Source of the DNA: Tuctoria greenei
Lineage: Eukaryota; Streptophyta; Magnoliopsida; Poales; Poaceae
Length of the DNA: 64,000 nucleotides
Assembly (NCBI GenBank): GCA_036927565.1
Contig: JAYESD010000003.1
Span: 84,055,311 to 84,119,310, forward strand
Direction: 5' to 3'
Shown here one piece after another: positions 47,454 through 57,203 of the stretch; position 1 is the first letter of the stretch; each line of letters begins with the position of its first letter. The position numbers and the translations under genes were made by a program. The notes beneath the pieces are model-generated. The model worked only from the letters and a program-made list of their open reading frames with translations. It ran no database searches and was not told the origin of the DNA.

Positions 47454-47787
47454 CATAACCTCTTTCACATGTTTCTCGTTGTCAAGGATTGCCGTGTACA
47501 CACTATAATAATGCAGGTAGCTGCAATAACTGGGTAAACACGAATGTCGTCAAAAACTTGGTTTGGCAACAAGAGCACATCCTCATCCATACCACATTCA
47601 GTGGTTCAACAACAGCGGTAAGGTTCGGGTAACACAAACAGCGAGAATACATTTTTCAATTGGTTCTTACCATGATTTTGGTGATTTTGATGTCGTGCCT
47701 ATGGATGCTTGTTCTCTTTTATTGGGTTGTCCTTGAAAATTTGATACAGATGCTATTCATCATGGTTGAACTAATAAATATACTCTC
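47454..47787 (+). pseudogene. Z protease region, badly decayed
   Basis: Fragments of a gypsy protease linker are seen in changing frames (AGSCNNWVNTNVVKNL near 47515). The active-site Asp block is not intact. Coding improves at 47788 (MHKGKKITLLPMTPAEIVHF), the usual lead-in to reverse transcriptase. Confidence 0.55.
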
Positions 47788-49390
47788 ATGCATAAAGGAA
47801 AGAAAATCACTTTACTTCCCATGACTCCTGCTGAAATTGTGCATTTTGAGAAAAGTAAAATTCGTGATGGCAAAGCAACAAAACTAGAATCTGAAAAACA
47901 ACAAGTCATTAAGTTGAAATCACCATCGTTGCTCACAACTAAATCTGACCTTGCTATTTTATTCGATGCTAAGGGGATGTGCTATGCTTTAGTATGCAAA
48001 GGAACCATGTTTTCACTTCATGAATTGTCTATTGCATTGCCCCCTGCTGTTGCTAACCTTTTGCAGGTGTTTGAGAATGTGTTTCCCTACGAGATACCCT
48101 CTGGTTTACCACCCTTGAGAGGCATTGAACACAAAATCGATTTGATTTCAGGAGCAAGTTCGCCAAATCGTGCAGCATACAGGGCGAATCCAGAGGAAAC
48201 TAAGGAAATTCGGCGACAAGTCCAAGATCTTTTGGACCGCGTGTACATTCGTGAAAGCCTTAGCCCTTGTTTTGTTCCTGTTCTTTTGGTTCCTAAGAAA
48301 GATGGTAGTTGGCACATGTGTGTTGATTGTCGATCGATTAATAACATCACCATTCAATATCGTTATCCTATTCCACGCTTAGATGACATGCTTGATGGAT
48401 AGAGTGGTGTTATCATCTTCACAAAAATTAACTTCCATAATGGTTACCACCAAATTAGAATGGCACTAGGAGATGAATGGAAATCTGCATTTAAAACCAA
48501 GTTTGGATTTTATGAGTGGTTAGTCATGCCTTTTGGTTTTACTAATGCACCCATCACCTTTATGCAATTAATGAACGAGGTTTTACATGCTTTCATTGGA
48601 CAATTTGTGGTGGTTTACTTCGATGATATCCTCATTTACAGCAAGTCATATGATGAACATCTTGATCATTTATGTGTTGTTTTTACTGTTTTGAGAGATG
48701 CATGCTTGTTTGGTAACCTCGGAAAGTGTGTCTTTTGCACCAATCGAGTCTCGTTTCATGGCTATGTCAATCTCTCGCGGGGAATTGAGATGCATGAGGC
48801 AAAAATTGAAGTGGTCACTAGCTGACCAGCCCCAACAACCATCACGCAGGTTTGTAGTTTTCTTGGTGTTGCAGGTTTTTATCTCTGTTTTGTGCGGGAT
48901 TTCAGCACCATTGCAGCACCTCTACATGAGCTAAAGAAGAAGGGAGTGCCGTTTCGATGGGGCGAACATCAGCAACAAGCTTTTAAATATCTCAAATCAA
49001 AGCTTACACAAGCACAATTGCTACAACTTCCTGATTTGACAAGGCCTTTGAGCTAGAATGCAATGCAAGCGGCATTGGTATTGGAGGCGTTCTCATACAA
49101 GGAGGTAAACCCATTGCTTTCCTCAGTGAAAAACTTCATGGTACTTCTCTGAATTATTCTACTTATGATAAAGAATTGTATGACTTAGTGCAAGTATTAC
49201 AAAATTGGCAACATTATCTTTGGTCTAAGGAGTTTGTCATACATTCCGGTCATGAATCATTGAAGTATCTTAACTGTCAAACCAATCTTAATAAACGACA
49301 TGCTAAATGCATCGAGTTCATAGAGTCGTTTCCATACATCATTACGCATAAGAAATGGAAAGGAAATGTCATTGCCGACATTATCTAGAC
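47788..49390 (+). pseudogene. Z reverse transcriptase and RNase H
   Basis: The reverse transcriptase starts near 48170 (YRANPEETKEIRRQVQDLL, RESLSPCFVPVLLVPKKDGS, YPIPRLDDMLDG). It is interrupted by TAG at 48400-48402, then continues in the same frame: YEWLVMPFGFTNAPITFMQL, VVVYFDDILIYSKS with YFDD, and LGVAGFYLCFVRDFS in another frame. RNase H at about 49050-49390 has ECNASGIGIGGVL, where the first catalytic Asp of the usual ECDAS block is Asn. YDKELYDLVQVLQNWQHYL follows. It is inactive as it stands. Confidence 0.9.
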
Positions 49391-50735
49391 GTTATACCAT
49401 GTTGTCCCAGCTTGATCATAAAATTTTTGGTTTGGAAACAATAAAAGAATTATATCATACTGATTTGGACTTCAAAGATGCTTTTGAAAATTTTAGAGAA
49501 GGAAGAACTTGGAATAAATATGTGCTGCGAGAGGGTTCCTCTATTGTGCTAACAAGCTATGCGTTCCAGCAAGCTCCGTTTGTCTACTACTTTTGCAGGA
49601 AGCACATGGAGGATGCTTGATGGGACATTTTGGAGTGAAGAAAACTGAGGACGTGCTGTCCACACACTTCATTTGGCCGAATATAAGGCATGATTTCGAG
49701 CGCTACGTGTCATGATGCACTACTTGCAATAAAGCTAAGTCTCGCCTTAACCCACATGGTCTTTATATGCCTCATCCTATTCCTACTGTACCTTGGGAGG
49801 ATATTTTTATGGACTTTGTTTTGGGATTGCCTAGGACTAAGTGGGGGAGCGATAGTATTTTTGTAGTCGCTGATCGTTTCTCCAAAATGGCACACTTTAT
49901 ACCTTGTAATAAGAATTATAATGCCTCACACATTGCTGATTTGTTTATGACAGAAATTGTTCGTTTACATGGTGTGTCAAATACCATTGTTTCTGATCGT
50001 GATGCAAAATTTTTAAGCCATTTTTTTCAGAATTTTGTGGTATAAATTGGGAACCAAGTTGCTATTTTCAACTACATGTCACCCAAAAACGGACGGACAA
50101 ACCGAGGTAGTTAGTGGTACTTTATCCACTTTGTTGCGGGCTGTCTTGAAAACAAATGTAAAGCTGTGGGGGGGGGGGTGGGGGTGTTTACCACATATAG
50201 AATTTGCATACAACAGATCCGTTCACTCCACGATGAAGGTAAGTCCATTTCAGGTAGTGTATGGTTTCAACCCCCGTGCTCCTATTTATTTACTACCTTT
50301 GCCTCCTTCTGAAACTATAAATTTGGATGCTACACAACAATTCTAATTCATTCTTAAGATGCATGAAACTACAAAGGAAAATATTTAAAAGATGAACGAG
50401 AAGTATAGGACTGCAGGTAGTAAAGGTCGAAAAGAAGCAAAACTTGAACCGGGTGATTTGGTGTGGTTACAATTGAGGAAAAGCGATTCCCTGACTTGAG
50501 AAAATCTAAACTTATGTCACGAGCTGCTGGTCCTTTTAAGATTGTCGAAAAGGTTAATTATAATGCATATAAGCTAGAGTTGCCTCTCGATTTTGGGGTT
50601 AGTCCCACATTTAACATTTCGGATTTGCAACCATACCTGGAAGAAGAAGATAAACTTAAGTCAAGGACGACTCCAATTCAAGAGGGGAAGGATGATGAGG
50701 ACATCACAACAGCGGAGACGCACATTGAACTGTAA
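49391..50735 (+). pseudogene. Z integrase with C-terminus reaching into the 3' LTR
   Basis: The HHCC region is at about 49600-49740 (HGGCLMGHFGVKK, then C-T-T-C after an in-frame stop). The core carries DFVLGLPRTKWGSDS and VSDRDAKFL. After a frameshift near 50040 it carries CHPKTDGQTEVV with the Glu. An 11-G run at 50168-50178 lies in the core. The C-terminal part is GPFKIVEKVNYNAYKLELP and FNISDLQPYLEEED. The frame crosses the LTR border at 50693 and stops at 50733-50735. In the same frame beyond the stop lies GPITRARA, so the ancestral protein continued into the LTR. Confidence 0.85.
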
Positions 50736-51556
50736 GGACCAATCACAAGAGCACGAGCACTGTAAATAAATCAACAGGTGAACTCGCTCCTATCTTCCTT
50801 TGCATGTGAGTTTGAGAATAGACTGCTATGTGGTGATTTAATTGTTATTAGGAACAATGAAGAAGATCAAAAAGTGAAAGGAAGAGGCCTTGGGAGCGTG
50901 GTGAACCAGCTGGGATGTCCACAAGTTGATGGAATTAGTTTACAACTCGGACTCGAGTTCAACTCGGAGTCCAGGAGCAGTCCAACTTAAAACGGACACT
51001 CAGGATGTATACATACTCCATTTTCGACTATCTACATATGGACCGAAAGAGGATAAGATAAACTTTCCAATGGCTCTGGTCCCACCTCAAAATTTGTCTG
51101 GAGTCAAACAAAAATCATCGAAACAAGTCGAGTCCAGATTTCTCTCCGGTGCTACGCCACCGAATTGGGCCTTTGGTCCTTGTATCCTATATGAGTCCAT
51201 TAGGGACACGTCTAAGAGTGTTTTGGGCGAACCCTAGCCTTTAAATACTGCAGCCGCCGGTCATATTTGGTGGGTTTTGCATAGATCAACAATATCGCCG
51301 TTCTACGGTTTGTGAGACGCCAACTTCGTGATTTCAGATCGTGTCTTCGACGTTCTTACTTGTGTTCTTGGTTGCACTTGCAGGGATTAGCCTTCTTGGT
51401 GAGGTCATGTTTGTGCAGCACGGTTGATAACCAACGGAGTAGTGGTGTAGTGATTGCAAAGGTATTCGAACTGCTCGAGTGTCGTGAATCCTCAATGTCG
51501 AGTTCTCCACCCACATCGACTTATCTTTCGGAAGATCGAGCCTAAACTACTCATCA
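50693..51556 (+). repeat. Z 3' LTR (864 bp)
   Basis: It begins TGATGAGGACATCAC after the polypurine tract and ends CTCATCA before AAGGG. It aligns with 44005-44867 throughout. Confidence 0.9.
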
Positions 51557-52370
51557 AAGGGGTTCCCGAACAATGCAATGTCACATAGAAAACAGGATAA
51601 ATTAAAGAAGAACTTAAACATACGATAGAAGAATAGGTTAAGATGTCTGTACAACAAATATTGCACAAAATTAGAGAATCGGGGCAATTGCCATATGAGA
51701 ATAGAGTGTTGGTGCCCATGACAAATGAGACATTGTTATCTCCAACTGCCTTGCCTAGCAGTGTAGGATCAATGCCAATTGTCTTCCCAATCAATGATAT
51801 CGTTAAGGACAAATCTTATCATATTCTTGTCCCCATTGATAGAACAGGGAACAAAATAAAATAGGTTGCCACTGCTATGGCAAAACCAAGTCACAACTTC
51901 AATGATTATCCCCTTCCTATGTACTATGTTATGGTGCAGTTTCTTGAGATCATTGACAATAATTTTGAAGATTATGAAATAGACCACATCACTCTTGAGG
52001 AGACCATGACACTAGGGTAGGCTGTCTACAAGTTAATCCTTTAGAACTTATGCAACATCATGTTGGACGATGAGCCGTTGTCGAGGCCCATCGCATATCA
52101 GAACACCTCAACCCTGTCTTCTATGCCAGAGGTTCACGGACATACACTCCCACTATCTCCCAACAAGGATGATAGTAAAGATAAAAAAGAGGAACAAGTC
52201 AAACAATAGGTTGAAGCAGTACAAGAGCATGCTGAAGAAGTTAAAGCAAATGTCCGACTTCCAACAACTACTCCTCCAATAGTTCATCTACAAGCTAGCT
52301 CATACTAAAATAAAGAACCTTCAGAGTCATTGTCAAAGTGTCTGGAAGGAATGAAGAAAATAACTTCAAC
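51557..52370 (+). pseudogene. CACTA TNPA-like fragment, right part
   Basis: It continues the gene at 43177-44004 after Z. Motifs are PTALPSSVGSMPIVFP, NDIVKDKSYHILVPIDRTGN, VATAMAKPSHNFNDY and FLEIIDNNFEDYEIDHITLE. The same blocks occur in W on the minus strand (PTAYPSSAGS, AKDKSCRLLVPVGTAGNK, VATAMAKPDRDFN). Stops at 51862-51864 and later break it. It ends abruptly where a copia LTR begins at 52371. Confidence 0.7.
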
Positions 52371-52990
52371 TGTAGTATTGAAGAGCACATGAAAAGCTAC
52401 CAGAGGGGCGTGGGGTGAATGGTAGATTAGAAGTTTCAAACAGAAGCTACAAAAACCGCTTGGTAGAAAGTCAATCTCATAAAGAGACTGTGTGTGCAAT
52501 TGTTTCCAACATGTTCAAATTTGACCGAATCAGTATATACTGTAGAGCATCAAGCCATGAAGCTAATGCAACAATAATCACAAGAAAAGGTTGAGTAAAA
52601 CTCAAGTTATAGCCAAATCCCCATGCAAAGGTTAATCTGTTCCATCACAAGAAAAACAGATATGTTGTGTTGCAAAATAACCCGTATAACTCAAAACTCA
52701 CAAAATCAATGATTGTAAAATTTTCACAAATGATAGAATATAGAGTTATAAAGATAACACAAAAGGAATCATGACAACTGGATCAGAAAAACTCGAGTTA
52801 TGATCAAAACAATGAATCAACATTGGCTGCACAGAAACTCGACGAGAAAAACCTACAAAAAAATTCGTACGAACAAAGCACAAAATATTCTCTAAAATTA
52901 TGAGCTTTATTCAATGAAACACAAGAAGAACAGCCACAAGTCATGCTCACCACAAGCCCTAGCCCCCTTGCTTATATAACCAGCCCTAAC
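52371..52990 (-). repeat. Truncated copia LTR, same family as 11342-12981
   Basis: It begins TGTAGTATTGAAGAGCACAT and follows the 11342 LTR through AGAAACTCGACGAGAAAAAC and TATATAACCAGC. Similarity stops near 52990. A minus-strand TATA (TTATATAAG) lies at about 52971. Only the 3' part of the LTR (in its own orientation) is left. From 52991 to 53159 I recognise nothing. Confidence 0.75.
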
Positions 52991-53159
52991 AGCCCTAAGG
53001 ATATCTCCAACAAGGAAGCCTAAAATGGGAGCTCTATTTCAACATTTGGGATTTCCAAGACTAAAAAATCATAGCCTATTTTTCTGTGATCCCCAATAGA
53101 GCACCAACCTACACACACCCATCCATCGGTTTTCCCCTCCTCCGCCACCCGCTTCCACC

Positions 53160-53174
53160 CACTACTACAATAAG
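53160..53174 (+). repeat. CACTA terminal inverted repeat of W
   Basis: CACTACTACAATAAG is a typical CACTA end. The preceding three bases, ACC, could be the target duplication, but the partner end is missing, so this cannot be confirmed. Confidence 0.75.
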
Positions 53175-53177
53175 CCT

Positions 53178-53600
53178 CACCGCAGGCGGCTCCAAATGTA
53201 TTATCACATGCTGTTTCTAAAACCGCCTGAAATGAAGAGCCTGTTATAATTTGCAATTTCACTGGCGGAGAAGTGAATTCTCCTATGAAGACATATTATC
53301 ACAAGCGATTCTTTACATAGGCTATCCACCTGTGAAGACACATTATCACGAGCGGGTCGTGCAGCATATATAACTGTCTGTGATAATTGTGTTATCACAG
53401 GCGGATCATTACCTACGACAGGCCGCCTGTGGAGACATTTTATCGCAACCGATTTGGACCATAAGAGTAACCGTCTGTGATAATTAGGTTATCACAGATG
53501 GTTCTTTACTTATATCTAGCCGACTGTGATAATGGTATTTCACAGGCAGTTCTAGCCATAGGTAAATAACCGCCTGTGATAAGGTATACCCTATGCAGTA
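53178..53600. repeat. W subterminal repeats, left
   Basis: Repeated direct and inverted copies of ACCGCCTGTGATAA / TTATCACAGGCGGT occur about every 35-50 bp. The same motif, usually as AACCGCCTGAGAAGAT, recurs at 61545-63320 at the other end. Confidence 0.88.
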
Positions 53601-53789
53601 CTACCTGCTTTTATTTCTAATTTCCAGGTCAATTCAATATAATCAGAGAAGTCAACAATATCATCACATAAGTCAAAAATATCATCACATAAGTCATCTC
53701 ACATAAGTCAATTTCACTAAAACAATATACATATGTACAAGTTACAAATAAAATTCATCTCATAGTTTACATGTTTTAACTAAAAAATG

Positions 53790-55370
53790 TTTCTATTGGC
53801 ATAGTCGCAAAGTTCTAGCACATCAGCTATTGCACCATTCTCATCAAAGAACTCCCCTCTTTTGTGCAAAATTTCACGACGCACGAATTGACACAGTTCA
53901 GCAGCAATCTTGTCAATTCCTCCACCAGGAATACTTCTACAAACCGGCCATTCTTCATTTGCATTCTTTGTGTGCTACAATGAAACACATAACAAGGTGT
54001 AGAACGTGTTGGTTTGAACAATCTCAAAGTATAGATCAAAGTGAGAGTATACAGGAATTTAATTGGTATTTTTTGGAGCAGTTGTACTATGAGCAATTGA
54101 ATTTTGAAGTTGTAATCAAAATATGAAAATAATGTTTCTGGTAATATTGAACGGCGGAGAATATAAGTATTAAACTATGCTAGTTACAATGAAATTAAAC
54201 TCAAAAGTAAGAAAATAAGATATCGACATTAAGGATAACTTTCATCCTCACGATTCACTCTATATATGCTGGCAGTCCGAAGATGCTCGCATACATAATA
54301 CCCGCATAAGACACTCCCAGCAGGCTGCTTGGCACAAGCATAATATGTTTTAATGTCCAATGCAATCATATTAGGTGGTCTCTGACCACTAAGCTGTTCC
54401 GCGTAAAACCATCAAGCGCTATAATACAAGAAATGTCATATAAAACTTGTCAACACATTCTAAATGTGTGTAAATTAAAATTATTGAATAAACGTACAGT
54501 TCCAAAATGGAAAGGAAATCTTTGTAATGATCTGGTGGGTAATCAACTAAGTCCAAAACTATTGCCAAACCCTGCGTTGGCTTGATGAAGATCATTATGT
54601 AGTGATTACTGCACACATACAAATACACATGTTAACAATTAGCAATAATTGCTATTTCAATGTCACGTGTCAAACTTACTCGAAGTGGTACGGAGCCTTT
54701 ACGAGGTCCTTGTCGTATCTGACAAAGTTAAATATTGCATGTCCTATGTAAGCTACAACTTCTCCCCTTCTATCCTTCTTATGTTTTGCGATTTATTTTT
54801 CAAATTCTTTTTTTTTCACAAGCTTGAACTGTGCCGAGTCTCGATCCGCCTTGACGTCACATGGCATCTTTGCAATCCGTGTTGGGTCAAGGATACCAAT
54901 CTTGCATTTCATCTTTTCATTATACATGTATTGCATCCTATTGAAGAAGTTCAGAATTGTTATAATCTCATGAAATGTGTATGCGTGTACTAAGAAAAGT
55001 GAATGCAAAATATTAGAGGCACTTACAATCACCAGATGAGTAGCAGGTTGATTTCGAGCATGCCCTGATGGAAAAGGGTATGCGGCTCTTCAAATAAAAT
55101 GACTCGTTTATCTGCTCCAGTGCTCCAGAATGCATCTTTTGGAATACGAAATGTGACGCAAGAAAGATCATATTTTGTGCTAGCAAGGATTTACCACTCA
55201 TGCATTCTTTTGAGTGGGGCAAGTTGTTTGCTAAGTTGTACGGATGTCATGAACGGCTTCCCATTCTCAAATTTAGGAGGAACATCCTCAAGTTTGTATA
55301 TTGGAACTCCGGGTTTAACTAAAGCCGTTCGCCCATTATACATGACACCGTCTTCTTCTTAATCCTTGAT
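53790..55370 (-). pseudogene. Ulp1-like (C48) cysteine protease of W, degenerate
   Basis: On the minus strand the order is a plant transposon Ulp1 N-terminal part (KPGVPIYKLEDVPPKFENGK, RIPKDAFWSTGADKRV; 55330-55080), the catalytic His region (NHYIMIFIKPTQG, near 54600), Asp (LDLVDYPPDHYKDFLSI), and the Cys block (AKQPAGSVLCGYYVCEHLR, near 54310). A tail follows (VCRSIPGGGIDKIAAELCQF, NGAIADVLELCDYANRN) ending near 53790. Introns separate the blocks. A stop after KRMHEW (near 55200) shows it is dead. Ulp1-type proteases cleave SUMO-like modifiers in hosts. Their role in transposons is not known. The 53601-53789 stretch is 3' noncoding. Confidence 0.78.
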
Positions 55371-55499
55371 ATATTCTAATGCTGGCTCATGAGAAGAACA
55401 AGATGCACTCGATTTTCTAATATTTTCCTTCATAGTTTCCAAATACTTTGACACTTCTGATGAAGGTTTCTTAATTTTGTATGAGCTAACTTTGATAGG

Positions 55500-57200
55500 C
55501 ACTGATGATCAAGGAGTAGTCGTCGGAAGTTGGATACTGGCTTGTTGTTGAACCTGTCGTTCAACTAATTGCTCATTACTCCTAGCAGCGGGCTCTAGTA
55601 CTGTTGCTCAACCTGTTGCTCTTTACTAGCAACAGCTTGCTATGGTACTGCTTGAAGCTGTAGTCCAACTTGTTGCTCTTTATTATCTTTACTAGCAAGG
55701 TTACTATCATCCTTGCTAAAACACAGGGGGAGTGGATCTTCCTGGACTAGGAGTGGATCTTCCTGGACTTTCACCTTAGAAGACGGGGTTGCAGTATTTT
55801 GAGATGCGACGGGGCTAGAAATCGGCTCATCGCCCAACATTATATCACGTCGGTGCCAAAGGATTAATTGGTTGACAGCCTGCCCCAGAGTCGCGATCCC
55901 CTTCATGTGTCATGTGGTCTATTTCATAATCTTCATAATCATTATAGATGATCTGAAGAACTTGCACCACAGCATATACAACGGAAGTAGATTGCCGTTG
56001 AAGTCACGATCAGGCTTTGCCATAGCAGTGGCAACCTGTTTGGTTTTGTTCCCTGCTGTGCCGACCGGGACAAGAAGACGACAAGATTTGTCTTTAGCAA
56101 TATCATCGACAGCGAACTAATGGGTTGACCCTGAGCCTAGCACAGAACCTGCGCTGCTAGGGTAGGCAGTTGGAGATACCAATTGCTCCTTTGGCACGGG
56201 AACCATCGCTGTACTCGGTGCCACTAATTGTCCATATTGTTCCATTATTTCTTGCACATTTTCTTTGACCTTTTGAGCAATCGTTTCATCAAGTGTTTTC
56301 TTGAACTTCTCACGTCTTCTATATGTGTCTTTATCTTTAGGGAAACCATCTAGCCAAGACATTTGAGAAAAGACTGCTCGAACCCATCCACTATGTTCAT
56401 TGTTTCCTAGGATAGCAGTAAGTTGGTCATTCTTCCTCTTCGGCTTGAAGAGACCCTTCTGTTACTTTTCAATTACTTCTTTCATTTTTTCCTCTTCTTC
56501 ATTCACAGAGTCGGGCTTTTCAAGATTGCCCTCGCTGGTCAAACCTAAACGAGCAAAGACCCAACGCTGAGTTCTCTCATCGCAGCCTTCTAACAGGTGA
56601 CGATTGTCCTTACTGGTAATTTCATCTAATATCTTATTTCATTTCTGGACTTTGGGGGCATATCCGGCAAACCCCAAGCGATGATGGCATTTGTTCTTTT
56701 TGGCAAGCTCTGACCTAGTTGCACTTAGGTCTTTAGCATCAGGTGTGGTCTTTTGACGAACAAACTCTTGCCACTGAGTTTGTGTGATTTTTCCCATCTT
56801 CCTCGGGCTAGGGACCTTATCGGCCTTAACATAAGCATTCATTTCACTCTTCCAGCCATGAAACTTCTTGCTGCAAGAGACCAATGTTGCTTTCTTTACG
56901 GCTTCTTTCGTGTCTTTCTAGAACTTGAATTGTTTCTTTACCCTTTCCCACAACTCATTCTTGGTCTCCTCGGGTAATTTCCTCCAATTCTCGGTTGTGA
57001 TCGGCACGATCTCTCTAGCAAGAAAATCGCATGCATTTCGGTACTTGGTTACTGAATCCAGTGGTTCTTAGGGAAGTCCACCTGGACCGACCCTTGTTGT
57101 GTACATGATGCAGTCCAATGGACCCTTATTAGGACCTCATTGCCCTCATTTCCGCTTGAGTAAAGCTGAGGATTCATCCATTGGAGAACCTTATGTGGTT
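55500..57200 (-). pseudogene. TNPA-like (Transposase_24-type) gene of W, main exons
   Basis: From 57200 down: VHWTASCTQQGSVQVDFPKNH, SKKFHGWKSEMNAYVKADKV, TQWQEFVRQKTTPDAKDLSA, KKNKCHHRLGFAGYAPKV, then SWLDGFPKDKDTYRRREKFK and IAQKVKENVQEIMEQYGQ (56362-56200), then PVGTAGNKTKQVATAMAKPD and TLGQAVNQLILWHRRDIML (56080-55800). A Gln/Val-rich tail has an 18-bp tandem duplication near 55730-55770 (LLVQEDPLLVQEDP). It is the same family as 43177-52370. Several frame changes and stops occur. It presumably bound the subterminal repeats of W. Confidence 0.72.
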
Positions 57201-57203
57201 TTG

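Larger units (their letters stand above)
44005..51556 (+). mobile_element. Element Z: CRM-like chromovirus (Ty3/gypsy)
   Basis: The LTRs at 44005-44867 and 50693-51556 begin TGATGAGGACATCAC and end CTCATCA, so the termini are TGATG...CATCA. The flanking 5-mers are GAGGG (44000-44004) and AAGGG (51557-51561), one base apart. Internal order is gag, protease, reverse transcriptase, RNase H, integrase. The polypurine tract AAGAGGGGAAGGA immediately precedes the 3' LTR. Termini of the TGATG/CATCA type and coding sequence running into the LTR are features I associate with CRM/centromeric chromoviruses, so that lineage is suggested, not proven. All genes are broken. It sits inside a CACTA TNPA-like fragment. 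Confidence 0.85.

Noticed and set aside
51557..52370. A separate host gene after element Z
   Set aside because: Its blocks match the W TNPA-like gene, and it continues the fragment at 43177-44004 across Z.
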